Position numbers and translations under genes: made by a program. Positions 33,164 through 44,183 of a stretch of DNA of 64,000 bases are shown here, in pieces (the stretch's first letter is position 1; each line of letters begins with the position of its first letter). The notes beneath the pieces are model-generated. The model ran no database searches. It saw only the letters and a program-made list of their open reading frames with translations, and was not told the origin of the DNA. The stretch is from Lutjanus erythropterus (lineage: Eukaryota > Chordata > Actinopteri > Lutjaniformes > Lutjanidae), in the NCBI GenBank assembly GCA_020091685.1, contig CM034595.1, forward strand, positions 17,629,189 through 17,693,188, given 5' to 3'.

Positions 33164-34710
33164 TTAGGAAGGTATATGGAAAACTAAGTTTGAGTAAAGG
33201 TGTTTCAGACAAACTAAATGTTAATGCAACAATATGAGCAGCAACTTGCATTTACAAAGCAGAGTAAAATAGAAAAAGAGCAACAAAGATTTTTCTCACA
33301 CATATGTTGCATGCCTACAGTGTGGGAGTCATGCACCTGTGCACGGTTATCTCACAACTCCTGTGTTGATGTTTTATCTTTGTTCAGATCATAGTTAAGT
33401 ATGAAACATCCTCACCACATATCAATTATTGCACAATTGAACACAACAGACAGACGTTTGAGAAACAAAAGGCACTTTCATCAGCCTCTTGGAGGTGGAG
33501 ACAAGGGGAAGAAAAATGGGAGTCTTTTGGCTTTTCAGACTTATCGGTTTCATGTGAATGGCCACTGGAATGTCGAGATTTTAGTCTTTGCCTTTTTCCC
33601 ACCAGATTTCTTTCTTTCCCCCCGTCTTTTTTTAATTTGTTCGTCATTCCCTCCTCAGGATCTGGTTCCTGGACATGATATGCCAAATTACCTGTGGTAT
33701 CAGTTGTGCCACTGGCGATGCATTGTAAGCTTGTAAATTCCACACAAACCCCCTCAGAAGGATTTGCCTCACCGCTGTCACTAACTTCATTGTCTTTGGA
33801 AAGTGGCGGTACAAAAGAGACGCCTTCTGAAGTTGAGAGCTTAGGGGTGGCATTATCATAACAGAATAACTGCGTGCACTGGCAAGATGAGGAGCTGTTA
33901 CAAATTGAGGGACTCAGATGAGATTTGATCAGGGTAATTATTCATGTCTAAGACTCAAACTTGTCATTTTATTAGGCTTTTACAAAGGTTAACATTTTTA
34001 TGTTTCTTATACCATCCATACAGTAGTTCATGACAGTAAACCGCATGTTAACATCACAGACACCTCACATATAAAACACTATATTTCAGTGTTAAAGCCA
34101 TGCAGCCCATAACTTAGTGGTCATTGTGAAACTGATCCAACTGTGGATATCATGTTCTGACATCCTCCGCTACAGTTTCTCAGCTCACAGATGCTACACA
34201 AGCTATGAATCATTGTTCCAGGACATCTTACATTAGGAGCCAGCTTACTACACCCTTTGTAGCCCACTGAAAAAAAGCCACTGTGGAAGTTGCACTTTTT
34301 ATAACAGTCTTGCTACATTTATCCTTTCCCTAAAGGTGATTGTTTGGAAAAGTTCAGTTTTTCTGGTCATTGCATGAAAATAAATAACCACTCTAAAATT
34401 GGGGAAATAATACTCAGTATTCATAGAGAATGCCAAATAGCTGTGGGATGGGAAACTTTACTTGGGCTATTGTGGCTGTCACCAGATTTGTGCTGGAAAA
34501 TGGATAATAAAGCATTGTTTTAACTTAAAATACAAATGCTAACACTCTGAAGAACCAAGTGTGTCACTGGGAAGACTCTAAATGACCATCTTCTAGTTTA
34601 GCGAGTAAAGTTAAATATATGTATATAAACCACTTAATGATGATGGTACTTTATTGTCCTTAAGGAATTGTCTCTGTTGGATGATTAATCATGGTTGTGC
34701 TTTCAGTTTA
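33164..34710. other. Unique DNA, no feature recognised
   Basis: Overlapping frames of 111 codons (33401-33736, plus) and 105 codons (33426-33743, minus) occupy the same DNA. Neither has a recognisable domain or splice context. 33470-33860 is slightly richer in GC and could be a conserved block, but this is weak. Confidence 0.35.
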
Positions 34711-34728
34711 TTAGGGTTGGTTGGATTT

Positions 34729-34746
34729 TTTTTTTTTTTTTTTTTT
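34729..34746. repeat. Poly-T tract
   Basis: An uninterrupted run of about 18 T. Confidence 0.95.
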
Positions 34747-36590
34747 GGATAGTCTCCAATAACAGGCTAACAAAGCACAAGACTGGGGGTCTGCATTATG
34801 TAATTGCACCCTAGTGTTGCTATTCAGCAATGGATGAGACTAATATCCTTTACAATATCAGTATACAAAGCTGCTTAACACGACTCCCATGCTGAAACAC
34901 TTAAGCAAATTAAGTCTTAATTGGTCTTTATTTCAAATAGACATTACCACAGGTCAGTATAAATAGCCTACTGTAGTATATTCATATGAATAATACAGAG
35001 CAGAGGCTGTGTCTGAGTATCTATAGAGACATCCCCCTCCTTTTGAATAATCATATAATAACATCTGAAAAACAGCAATTTCTCTTCCCAGAAATTATGT
35101 CCTGGTTACTCAAGATGATCCACAGACCTTGTTGTGAGCAGTTTCATGTAGGAAATTCTTTCTATGAGGAATCTACCAGAACTACTTTCTTTCTACTTGA
35201 AAGAAGATAATTAAGAAGATAATTCCTACGCAAGGTCTGTTGATTATCATGGGTAATTGGGTCATAATTTCTGGACAAAGACACTGGTGTTGAGTTTTTC
35301 AATATATATTTTTATATATATTTTTATTTACTTTTGTGGACACTTTGAACACCAGAAATCGAGTGCCATTTACTCCCATTACATTCAAGAGATGGCAGAC
35401 ATCTCTACGTCCAATATCTCCAAAACTCTGCAACTGACACCTTTCTGCCAATAAATCCTAGTGATTCTTACACACTGGGCCTCTAAATACAAACATCTAT
35501 TTTTCAAAAACTAAATAGAATCAAAAGTTGACCATCCAAAACACTGAGAACAACAAAGGAGATGTCACATTATGGCATCATGTCACCAAACACTGTATGA
35601 ACAGATGTTTAATAACCACAGTAGCATGTTAGTCATTACAGCTAGGTTGCACTGTAGCATCCTGCTCTCTCTGTACTTAGGTGTGTTGTATAAAACTGTA
35701 ATTTATGGTACCACCCAGCTCCACTGTTGGCAGCACATTGCATCACACTGTTATAACATATGGCCCTGTATTGTATGATAATAACTGTTTTACCACAAAG
35801 ATCCAATGTACTCTCAAACACTTGATTGGCTTGATTTGGTCCAAAAAATGAGAACAATGCACACGGATCAAAATAGCATACATGTCTCGAAGTGTAGTGT
35901 GCACATTTGCATGTTAAAGTTTTTGCAATCCATCTTAGCAAACATGTACAATCAAAGACTGAACACAATGATTTTAAATTACAGCACATTTATGGGGCCT
36001 CTTTGTTCAAATAGGTAGTTTGCATGTCTCTGGATAATTTTGATTCAGTGATAAAACAGTCTGTAGTAATGTAGCAGGAACAACAGTGGCTGCTATTGTC
36101 TCTGCTTTGCATAAAGTATCATCGCCGAGGTCTCATCTTAAGACTTTTTTGTGAGCCATGTTGGAGTGTTTATCTGGTGGCTGTGTGTAGAAGGTGGATG
36201 ATCTCACGGGGGCTGCCGGGTAGGTGGTGGGGTTGAAGCTGGGGGCTCATTGCCTATGCATGACGGTGTTGTAGGGAGATTAGAATAACATTGACTATAT
36301 TCTGTAAATGAAGAAGAGAAGCAAGGGAAGCCTCAGGAGTCCATTATGGATTTTAATAATACATCAAGGTAGTGTAACTGAATAACCGATCTCAGAGGGA
36401 AGAGGAGAGGAAGAGGAGAGAAAAAATACACACGTGACATTTGGCTAATATTACAATATGAATTATGAAAACAAAAAGGACTTTTAGTTAATCTTGTCTT
36501 CCTACTTTTATTCATCTTTAAGCATTTTTGTTTTCCTTTTTTTTTCTTTTTTCCCCCTCTAACTTCCCCCTGAATCCAGAACACGGTGTA
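34747..36590. other. AT-rich unique DNA, no feature recognised
   Basis: A minus-strand frame of 115 codons (35642-35989) overlaps plus-strand frames of 68 and 70 codons and has no known motif. ATATATTTTTATATATATTT lies near 35300. 36120-36290 is GC-richer. No repeat ends were seen. Confidence 0.35.
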
Positions 36591-36599
36591 AACAAATAA

Positions 36600-37080
36600 A
36601 AGTGGAGGAAAAACAGTTTGGCATCTCTGTAGATTAATTAATGTGCCTGCGACTTGGCATCACCGGGCGAAAATTATGTGCATAAATAATATCACTAATT
36701 AAAAAGATGCAGATTAACATGCAAATAATGTTAATGAGGATCTGCAATTCCAGAGTGTATTCGCATAACATCAACAATTTAATGTGTTGGAAGGACTGTG
36801 TTTGCATTACATTAATAAAATTCAAAGACCCGTGCATAGAAAATTCTGTCGGAGTCTGTGTTTCCACTTGTGAGTTGTAAATTCTGTGGGCAGTAACAGC
36901 CACTTCTTTGGCAGATGCAAAAGTTATTATCTCAAAGGCTGGCTGAAGTGGTGCCATGAGCCAGTACGACCAGCTGTTAGCAAGCGGCCAGCCAGAAAAG
37001 CACTAAGACAATTAACTGTATTAGTTGTTGGGCTCTGCTGTTTATTTTCCCTCAGATTAATTTCACATGGCTGACCAGAA
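36600..37080. other. Strong candidate conserved non-coding element
   Basis: About 480 bp of unique, balanced sequence with dense homeodomain and POU-like words: AGATTAATTAATGTG, ATCACTAATTAAAAAG, ATGCAAAT at 36719-36726, TGTTAATGAGG, TTTGCATTACATTAATAAAA and CCCTCAGATTAATTTCACAT. It also contains GGCTGGCTGAAGTGGTGCC. Minus-strand frames (107 codons at most) show no domain. This composition is typical of developmental enhancers in vertebrate gene deserts. Conservation itself is not tested. Confidence 0.5.
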
Positions 37081-37265
37081 ATGTGCTGGAGAGGGGGAAA
37101 CAGACACAAAACAAACAAAAAACAACACTCCAACTGGGAGCAAATGTGTGAAAATCGAGCTCCCCTTCCTACTTAGAGAAACAAATCAAGAGGAGTACTT
37201 GTGGCTATGGCATCAACAGTGTCTCATCCACACACACTGCCATGTTACATACATGTCTTCACTGT
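37081..37265. other. Unique DNA between enhancer-like block and repeat
   Basis: No feature recognised. Confidence 0.4.
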
Positions 37266-37269
37266 ACTG

Positions 37270-37775
37270 AGTCACACTTTAGTCTACAGCACACTAATAA
37301 GACGTAACAAGCGGCCTTTGCAGCTTGGTATTAAATGAGACCATATTAGACCCTTTATTAAAGGGTAATTTGGGACATGTTACAACAGAGCTGTACTGTA
37401 AACCAAAATGAAATCCCATATCTGCTACTTACCCATTTAAAAGCAATATGTCAACCAGATCCACCAAGTATTTATAGCATAATTGAGTTATATGGTGTCT
37501 TATTAGGGTATAACTGTGTTTTTAACTGTCTAACTTACAGTTCTATTTGAATGTGTCCCAAATTACCCGACAAGAAAGTTTAATAAGAGTCTAGCAGTGG
37601 GAAATGATAAACATTAGTTTAAAGTACAGGTTTGCTGTATTGTGTCCCTAATTACCCTCTAATAATAAGGTCTCATAATGGTGTAATATTGTTTAATAAA
37701 AAACATATTTACATTTTTTGTCTAGTTTGAAACAAAGTATGGTTTATTATCTTTTATTAGTGTACTATAAAAGAA
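37270..37775. mobile_element. Palindromic foldback MITE (family G), fullest copy
   Basis: The left arm CAGCACACTAATAAGACG, TATTAAATGAGACCATATTA and GGGTAATTTGGGACA is mirrored on the right arm by the reverse complement of TTATTAGTGTACTATAAAA, AAGGTCTCATAATGG and TGTCCCTAATTACCC. About 500 bp with a central stretch containing CTTATTAGGGTATAACTG. Non-coding. Partial relatives lie at 19862 and 59380. Confidence 0.72.
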
Positions 37776-38000
37776 AATGCTACCATGTACTACATTTGTG
37801 AGACAAGAGCGACAGAGAGAACATATTCTGATTCACTTTTTTTGGATTACCTCATCAAATGCATTTCAGCACTTGTGTAAACTTCAGATCTTGGAAGAAG
37901 ATCCCACTAACAGCTCATCCAAAAAAAGAAAAAAAAAAAAGACAAATACTGTACAAGCATGAAAAAAGAGACCCTCAGTGTGTGTGGACTTAATGGATTT
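37776..38000. other. Unique DNA with A-rich run
   Basis: A-rich run at about 37920-37940. Nothing else recognised. Confidence 0.4.
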
Positions 38001-38004
38001 CACA

Positions 38005-38440
38005 GTAGAAATGAAATGACAAACTTGAGTGAGCGCACCCCTTCCTGTGGGGCAAATGTCTGCTGGATTTGGATCGTTACCTGCAGAATAAACAAGACCC
38101 TTTCTTAACAAGGAAAAATACTGCCCGTGTCTATCAACACAGTGTCGAGCAGGGAAAAAGGAAAGGCTCTCCAGTCTGCGGTGATATGCATCGACTGTCC
38201 TCAAGAGGACATTTTCTCTAAAGCCATTCATTTCACAATGGGCGGAGGAAATAAGCCCGTTCCTCTTGCAATGGGCAGAAACCCCGGAACAATAACATTT
38301 ATCATAGATGGTACAGTGTGGCTTTCACTAATACATTCACAATTTCACCATACACTGGGAAATGTATTGAGCAATAGGACTTTATGGAAGACTTCATGGA
38401 AAATGACGGGGAGTGCACATGAACATCATCACTGAAAAAT
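38005..38440. other. Candidate conserved non-coding element
   Basis: Unique balanced block with AATGGGCGGAGGAAATAAGC, a repeated AATGGGC word, and GACTGTCCTCAAGAGGACA, whose TGTCCTCAAGAGGACA part is a perfect 16-bp palindrome at 38196-38211. Opposing frames of 115 and 102 codons overlap without recognisable domains. No transposon ends. Confidence 0.4.
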
Positions 38441-38639
38441 GATGAGAAAATAATATTCGTTTGTACACTTTAGCAAAATTAGGTACTAAATTTCTGCTTA
38501 CTTATGTCATGAAGTGATATTCCTATTCAGGAATTAAGCAAAACATGTAACTCAATACACACACCCTCCACAATAAGCAAGTGGGATTTTTTTATTGTAT
38601 ACTGTATTAATACACCAAAAATGTTCTGTCTCAAATAAT
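38441..38639. other. AT-rich unique DNA
   Basis: No feature recognised. Confidence 0.4.
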
Positions 38640-39235
38640 TATAAATTATAATAAATGTTTTGTTCAGAAAGGTAATCTTCACAGACAGCCACTTTTCTGA
38701 TTTTCTGAAGTGTAAATGCAATAACCAGAATTAAAAAGATAATATTAGGCTATAAACAAACTACAATATGTTATGGTGACTCAACATCACATCCAGCAAG
38801 TGACTAGTGTGACATGATGACATTTAATGTCCATGAGAACCACTACAGTCTCATTTAGCCTCTGGTTAGCAACTCCCTTTTTTCCTTTTTTGTTTTTTAC
38901 AATATACTTACAGAGTGCTGTGGAGATGATGTATTTTTGTAGGTCAGTCTGGAAGTTAGCAGTGTTCTGGTTCCCTCCACAAAAAGCTGCTTGGATTTTA
39001 GATTAGTTCATAAAATAAGGTCTGTGGCGAGGAAACATTTGATATTTAAATGTTTTGTTCAACAAGATAGTCTTTACAGACAAATATCACATTTTTGATT
39101 TTTGAAGTGTAAATGCAATCGCCAGGAGTAAAAAATAAACATTAGGTTAGAAACTAACTACTGTTTGGTGAGATGATGTTTAATCACCTTTACAGCCTCT
39201 GTAGTCTCCTTTAGCTGCCTTTTGAAAAACATGTG
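38640..39235. repeat. Diverged tandem duplication, period about 395 bp
   Basis: AAATGTTTTGTTCAGAAAGG at 38653 corresponds to AAATGTTTTGTTCAACAAG at 39048. Then GAAGTGTAAATGCAATAACC pairs with GAAGTGTAAATGCAATCGCC, and ATATTAGGCTATAAACAAAC with ACATTAGGTTAGAAACTAAC. The GTAAATGCAATCGCCAG word is familiar to me from a dispersed fish repeat, so this may be two adjacent insertions rather than one duplication. Confidence 0.7.
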
Positions 39236-39630
39236 AAAGCTTAAAAAAAAATAACAATGACTTTGAGATGAGCGAAGCGGAAGTGTTAATATGCTAACTC
39301 ATTTGCGGGTTTTAGGACTCCTGTAGCTGGGAGGTTAAGCTGGTAGCCCTCTCCAAATATGATGCAGTATTAAATCATACACTATAACTGTCCATATCTT
39401 AAAGCGCAGTTGTTTTCTGGCTGTTGCCATGGAGAGCGTGACATTGCATCATGACAAGCAGAACATTTAGATTCTAATAAAGATATGTTTATTGAGAAGC
39501 CACAGAGCGGTTTATGACAATAAAATTCAAGCAGCTGCATAGCATAAATCTTCTAAAATTATAGGTTTGAACATTTGCCTTCTTTGTTTCCACTGGTTTT
39601 TCAAATGCGATATTGGAACACAAGTTTCAT
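39236..39630. other. Unique or degraded repeat DNA
   Basis: TTAGGACTCCTGTAGCTGGGAGG and AAAGCGCAGTTGTTTTCTGG fall here without a second copy in the window. Nothing is assigned. Confidence 0.3.
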
Positions 39631-39633
39631 GCT

Positions 39634-39900
39634 GTGTAAAGGCATAATATGCAATATTTTCCGGAAAAAAAAAAAGGACTAATATAACCATAATCCCTTT
39701 CAATCATCTATTATGACCCACTAGAAGTGTGTGGTGGTGGCGGCTGTAACTGCAGAGATTCCATTCTCTGCCTGTACCTCCTTATTTTTCTGTGCTCAGG
39801 ACATCATCAGTATTTGATGTCCTGGGACTCAAGAATCAACTTTTTTCTTTTTGGTGCGTTTACAAACAGCTCGGGCAAATCCTACTGATTCTACTTTAAA
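39634..39900. mobile_element. Probable TTAA-type MITE
   Basis: TGTAAAGGCATAATATGCAA at the left and CTACTTTAAA at the right resemble the ends of the AAAGGAG family, and the interior CGTTTACAAACAGCTCGG is known to me from percomorph repeats. Inverted-repeat matching is weak. Non-coding. Confidence 0.45.
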
Positions 39901-40049
39901 CTCCATGCCTGGACATCGAATAGAGTGAGCAAAGTTATGAAATTACTGTTTTATCATCTGTATTTTTTTTTCATATACACAGTATTATTTTTTATTTCTT
40001 CAGTCAAATGTCTTCATTGTGTCCACCATTGTGTCTTCGTCTGTGTGTG

Positions 40050-40640
40050 GGGAAGACATGGAGGCCTGCTAAAATATTCAGGCACAGTGGATGCAAACGA
40101 TAGCTTCTCAGGACATACGGTTTGTATTATGCTTGGCATTGAGTGTGCTACAGTGTGATATTCTGAGAGGAAAAGGAGAGCGAAAAAAAAAAGAGAGAGA
40201 AACACAATGACCTCTTCAGCTGGGCACGGATCTAGCAGCTGGCCAATAACTTAAACAGGGCCTTGTAATATGCTTGCTTTGGGCTGCAGGGAACTGCACA
40301 GACAACACATAAAAATATGACAAGCAGATGATGGATTAGGGTCATAAGTCTCAGTTCAGCCGTACAAACAAAACATCATGATCGTGTGTTACGACAATAC
40401 GGTTAATAGACAGAAATTAGCAGATGTTGATTGCAGTCTGGATACTGTCCGCATACCAACAGGCTCTCCGAGAGACACGGGCAGGCGGGCGGCTTGGCTG
40501 GATGGGGTGAAGCGATACGTGGAGCCAGGGAGACCCCCTGCTCATGGCATGTGTAACCACAGATCTGCCTGCATTTTACGTTTCATTAACTATGTTCTCC
40601 AGTTTGTCCCACGATACCCTGAACTGACCTGTCCATGTAC
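40050..40640. other. Candidate conserved non-coding element cluster
   Basis: Unique blocks at about 40050-40170 and 40205-40640 separated by a GA tract. Includes AACAGGGCCTTGTAATATGC, GTACAAACAAAACATCATGA and CGATACGTGGAGCCAGGG. An 88-codon plus-strand frame (40378-40644) has no recognisable domain, though it is among the less repetitive frames in the window. I treat the region as non-coding. Confidence 0.4.
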
Positions 40641-40670
40641 GTAAACCTCGAACTTTCATAAAAAGATCTA

Positions 40671-40694
40671 AAAAAAAAAAAAAAAAAAAAAAAA
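40671..40694. repeat. Poly-A tract
   Basis: An uninterrupted run of about 24 A, with no retroposed transcript recognised upstream. Confidence 0.95.
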
Positions 40695-40759
40695 CCCACG
40701 AAAGAGTCAAGCGTTTTTGATCTGCCACGGTGCTGTTTCAAAGTTGTCAGGGAGGGAAC

Positions 40760-41050
40760 TTGTTTTAATGTAATGATTCGAGGTTTTTATGTTCTCCTCT
40801 CATAGCCTAAGGTGAAATGCACATTTCATCAAGGTTATGGAGGGCTGCTGTAGTATTTGCTCCCCTCATGAATGCAAAGTTGGCTTTGCCTCTCTGAAGA
40901 CTCTCAGAGAGATTTGAATGCTGAACTACAAAGCGCTTGTTAGAGCAGAGCTTGGCAGATAATTAAATTCAACCCTCCCACCAGTATCTCTCAGCGCTGG
41001 ACAGGGAAGCAGAAATTTCCTAAAATTAATTGCTGGCTTCCAGAACTTGT
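40760..41050. other. Candidate conserved non-coding element
   Basis: Unique sequence with TTAATGTAATGATTCGAGG, GATAATTAAATTCAACCC and CCTAAAATTAATTGCTGGC. Homeodomain-like words are frequent. No coding signal, no repeats. Confidence 0.42.
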
Positions 41051-41229
41051 TGATCACTCCCATTGTTGTGTCTCTCTGTCGAGTTGTTGTCTTGTTGTGT
41101 TTCTTTTTCTGTTCTGTGGTATTTTGAGTAGAATGACTTTCTTTCAGTTTAATTTTCTATTCATTCATGATTTATAGTAAAAGCGTAATGCTAACTTTAC
41201 TAAGCATGATCCATTGTGATATTTATCGG

Positions 41230-41566
41230 GGCTGCAACTAACGTCTATTTTTTATTATGAATTAATCTTTCACTTATTTCTCAATTCATTTATTTGCCTA
41301 CAAAATTTCATAAAATGGTGAAAATGCTGATCACTGTTTCCCAAAGTCCAGGATGACATCAAATGTCTTGTTTTGTCCACAACCCAAAGATATTTAGTTT
41401 ACTATAGAGGAGTAAAGAACCCAGAAACTATTAACACTTAAGACACTGGAATCAGAGAATTTTGACTTTTTTTTCACAAAATTCACTCAAATAATGAATC
41501 CATTATCAAAATAGTTGCAGATTAATTTGATAGCTGACAAAATAATCAAGTAATTGTTGCAGCACT
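41230..41566. mobile_element. GCTGCAACTAACG-type teleost MITE
   Basis: Starts GGCTGCAACTAACG and ends TAATTGTTGCAGCAC, which are inverted-repeat ends. Inner words TGATCACTGTTTCCCAAAGT, CAAATGTCTTGTTTTGTCCA, AACCCAAAGATATTTAGTTT and GGAATCAGAGAATTTTGACT match in order a very abundant fish element I recall. About 337 bp, non-coding and moderately decayed. Confidence 0.85.
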
Positions 41567-41610
41567 GCCATGGGACTTTTCAGTTTTGCATCTTGTGTAT
41601 ACTTCATACT

Positions 41611-42310
41611 TTAAAGGAGCAACATGTAATAATTCCATGTCCAAAAATGCCTACAGCAGTTCAAATTGTGAGTTGGAGCCATAGATACTAGTCAAATAGG
41701 TGTATTTAATATACCAAATAGGTTGAAATCCTATTTAATACACAGTCTGTAGTTGAAGTGGGTTGTGTCTCCCTGCCCCCTCCTCCCCACACTCCCCAGG
41801 AAGCTCAGGCAGGCTGCAGGTACACTGCAGGAGTGCAAGATGTAATTTAAAAATAACAAACAATGTCCTACACTGGAAGTTGATCAGCTGTTCATAATTG
41901 TCAATTGTCTGTCAATGTAAAGCTAAGCCAGTTATCCTCAAAACAAAAGGCCACTGCTGTGAAAATACACACTGTGGAGTTGGAGTCATTGACTGTCTGC
42001 CGTCTGCCTGCCAGACTCCATTTCTGTTGATCAATTTAACTATTATAAACATCTAATTATTAATGATTTCTCATGACTCATAAACAGAAACTAACTCATT
42101 CAGCAAACATTTATCACTGATTTGAACTGCAATTAATGTCAAACGGCAAACAATAACACAAGTTACAGGCTGGAATAGAAATTTCAAAGAAGGATGTGGC
42201 AGTTGTACTGCTGTTGTCAGAGAAGCCAGTATTTTTCCCTAATCTCTAATGACAAATCATAGTAATTTTATGATTTATTACAGTCACTATATTACAGATT
42301 TCTACTTTAA
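41611..42310 (+). mobile_element. AAAGGAG-type TTAA MITE, fullest copy
   Basis: Starts TTAAAGGAGCAACATGTAAT and ends, as reverse complement, TTAAAGTAGAAATCTGTAAT. TTAA flanks both ends. The interior carries GAGTTGGAGCCATAG, ACTCCATTTCTGTTGATC and CTGCTGTTGTCAGAGAAGC. At 700 bp it is the longest of the members in this window (others at 21212, 21667 and 59033). No transposase. Target-site choice suggests mobilisation by a piggyBac-like enzyme, which is inference. Confidence 0.83.
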
Positions 42311-42719
42311 AATATATAAAAATTATTTTGTCTTACACATGTTCAAAGTTTGAATATTAGGTATTGTCTTTACAAACTACTATTAGAGGCACATAATTAG
42401 CAGGCAAAACCAATCATCAATAAAAAATCTCCTAATGGCTGAACAGTCTATTTAAACATTCCTGAATTACCTCCAGTCCAAAAAAAAAAAAAAAAAGTAA
42501 CAAGTGATTCTCCATTTCACAAAATGATGATTTACAAATCTCAATTCAGAGGAAATTGAATAAACCCATCCATTCAGCTTTAACTAATACAGAATTAATA
42601 GCACTCACAATGACCAAATTATTTTCAAACTCTAGACAGACAAAAGAGAGAGCGGGAGAGGGAGAAAATTAAATCGCAATTATCATAAAATCCATCATTG
42701 TAATTCACACGCAGGCTGA
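42311..42719. other. AT-rich unique DNA with poly-A
   Basis: A run at about 42480-42496. A GA-rich patch near 42645-42665. No feature otherwise. Confidence 0.4.
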
Positions 42720-43320
42720 GTGTTGCAGTGTTTGGATAGGTAATGATTTTCTAATATGAGGAGGCAATTTGCATAAATAGCCTGGAGATGGGTTATCGTC
42801 GTCATCATCATCATCATTTTCGATTCCGCACAATTACGATCCCTGCACTATATATCAGAGCTCACAGCTATGTAAAACCACAGCACTAATTAATAAGCCA
42901 TTTACAGACTAGCAGCTAGTTACAGTTGGTCCTGCTGATGACCTTAGCGAAGATGAGCCGTCTCAGAAGTGCCTGTGTGTAACTACAAACATAATGATGT
43001 GCCAGGAGGGAATCATTAAAAATAATTTACACAAGCCTTCATTTACCCAGATCTTTTGATAGCACGCTTCCCCCGGTGTTTAGATCCGTGGCACAGAACC
43101 TCCTTACCATTTGGAAAGTGCCGGCCGGGGGAACGAGTGGGGATACCTAAGTGGTTAATTAAGAGCTGTTGGGGCGCCGGGAGAGCCTCCTGAAAAATCT
43201 CTCTGATGTCTGCCGTGTCAAGTGTCTCTCCCAGACTGAGCAGCGAGAGGTGGCTGCCACACTAGGCTAATTACTGGGGAAGGCAGGGAGCAGCTGAGGA
43301 GAGGAGAGGGGCCCCTAAAT
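42720..43320. other. Strong candidate conserved non-coding element
   Basis: About 600 bp, mostly unique, with ATTTGCAT at 42767-42774, (CAT)n at 42802-42816, GCACTAATTAATAAGCC, GGAATCATTAAAAATAATTT and GGTTAATTAAGAGC. The right half is GC-richer (AAGTGCCGGCCGGGGGAACG). No frame above 60 codons on either strand. Composition is typical of developmental regulatory DNA. Conservation is not tested. Confidence 0.48.
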
Positions 43321-43609
43321 GAATCACTCTCTCCAAGAATCTAAGCATTTGCGCGCACACACACATGGTGGCACACAAATATTTGGGCAATCAAAAACCT
43401 TTTGAGCCTAGTTGCTGAGACTGGCTGCTCCATTGAGCACAAAGAGAGGGTATCAGGGGTGTGCTCAATCTGCAAGGAATGTGAAAGGGTTAACTACACC
43501 TGGATGAGAACGATGCTCTGACAGAGAGGAAGGTGTGTTTTCATAGAGAGGGCAAGGACAGAAGAGGGTGGAGAGAGTGAGGAGAAGTTGGGGGGGGGGG
43601 GGGGAGGGG
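43321..43609. other. Unique DNA with GA tract and G15 run
   Basis: A perfect run of 15 G at 43590-43604 follows GA-rich sequence at 43545-43589. This may be a site of length variation or G-quadruplex formation. It lies immediately before the duplicated block A1. Confidence 0.6.
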
Positions 43610-43610
43610 T

Positions 43611-43890
43611 TGAACAATAGGCATGTTAGTCAGATGATATGATGAAACAAGCTGCTCATACAAAGTCCTGCTGCTGTAACTCAGCTAATGGTGTCATTCT
43701 CTCCTTAACTGTCTTATCTGTGGAGGAAGAGGTTCACCACCATAGCTGCATGGTACGTGTGTGCATATACTATACTACTGAATGAGAGAGACATCAAAGA
43801 GATTTCTTTTTTTTTTTTTTTTTCGCTTAGGAGCTCAGATTATAGCATAAATGTACATATATAAATGGGTACATGGTTAATTTTTTAGAT
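43611..43890 (+). repeat. Duplicated block A, copy 1
   Basis: AACAATAGGCATGTTAGTCA, GATATGATGAAACAAGCTGC, TCCTGCTGCTGTAACTCAGC and TAATGGTGTCATTCTCTCC recur almost unchanged in copy 2 at 44899. The first 120 bp is nearly identical; the rest diverges and includes T18 at 43806-43823. No frame, no TIR. It could be a tandemly duplicated regulatory element or an unknown repeat. Confidence 0.85.
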
Positions 43891-43899
43891 TTGAAAAGA

Positions 43900-44182
43900 C
43901 AAATTTTATACAAACCCTATGAATTCATAGGGGAATAAAAATTCAGATGAGGGACAGAAGTCTATGTTTGTTTTCTTTTTATTATCATGATTTTTTTTCT
44001 TTTTACTAAAAGTCCTGAACTGCAGCAACAGTTTCTCTCTGTCATATTATTATCATTTGTTTCAGTAAATTGCAGCCAAAGGGCTATTTTTTGCCTTAAA
44101 TAATTAATATATACACACTATAACACGATTGTTTATTATAGGATACAGTCAACGTTTTAATGTCCTTGATATGGAAATATAA
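43900..44182 (+). repeat. Block B, copy 1 (inverted partner at 48817-49083)
   Basis: TCATAGGGGAATAAAAATTC, AGAAGTCTATGTTTGTTTTC, AAAGTCCTGAACTGCAGCAA and TTGCCTTAAATAATTAATAT each match the reverse complement of 48817-49083 in order. Block B is joined to block C in both copies. Confidence 0.8.
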
Positions 44183-44183
44183 A

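Noticed and set aside
33401..33743. Overlapping 111- and 105-codon frames on opposite strands
   Set aside because: Both strands open over the same DNA with no domain in either; better explained by composition.
35642..35989. 115-codon minus-strand frame
   Set aside because: Cys-rich, overlaps frames on the other strand, matches no family; likely chance.
37884..38231. 115-codon minus-strand frame over 38.0-38.2 kb
   Set aside because: Ends in a poly-Phe run from an A-rich tract and overlaps a plus-strand frame; no recognisable protein.
40378..40644. 88-codon plus-strand frame in a unique block
   Set aside because: No domain, no splice or promoter context; kept only as part of the candidate conserved block.
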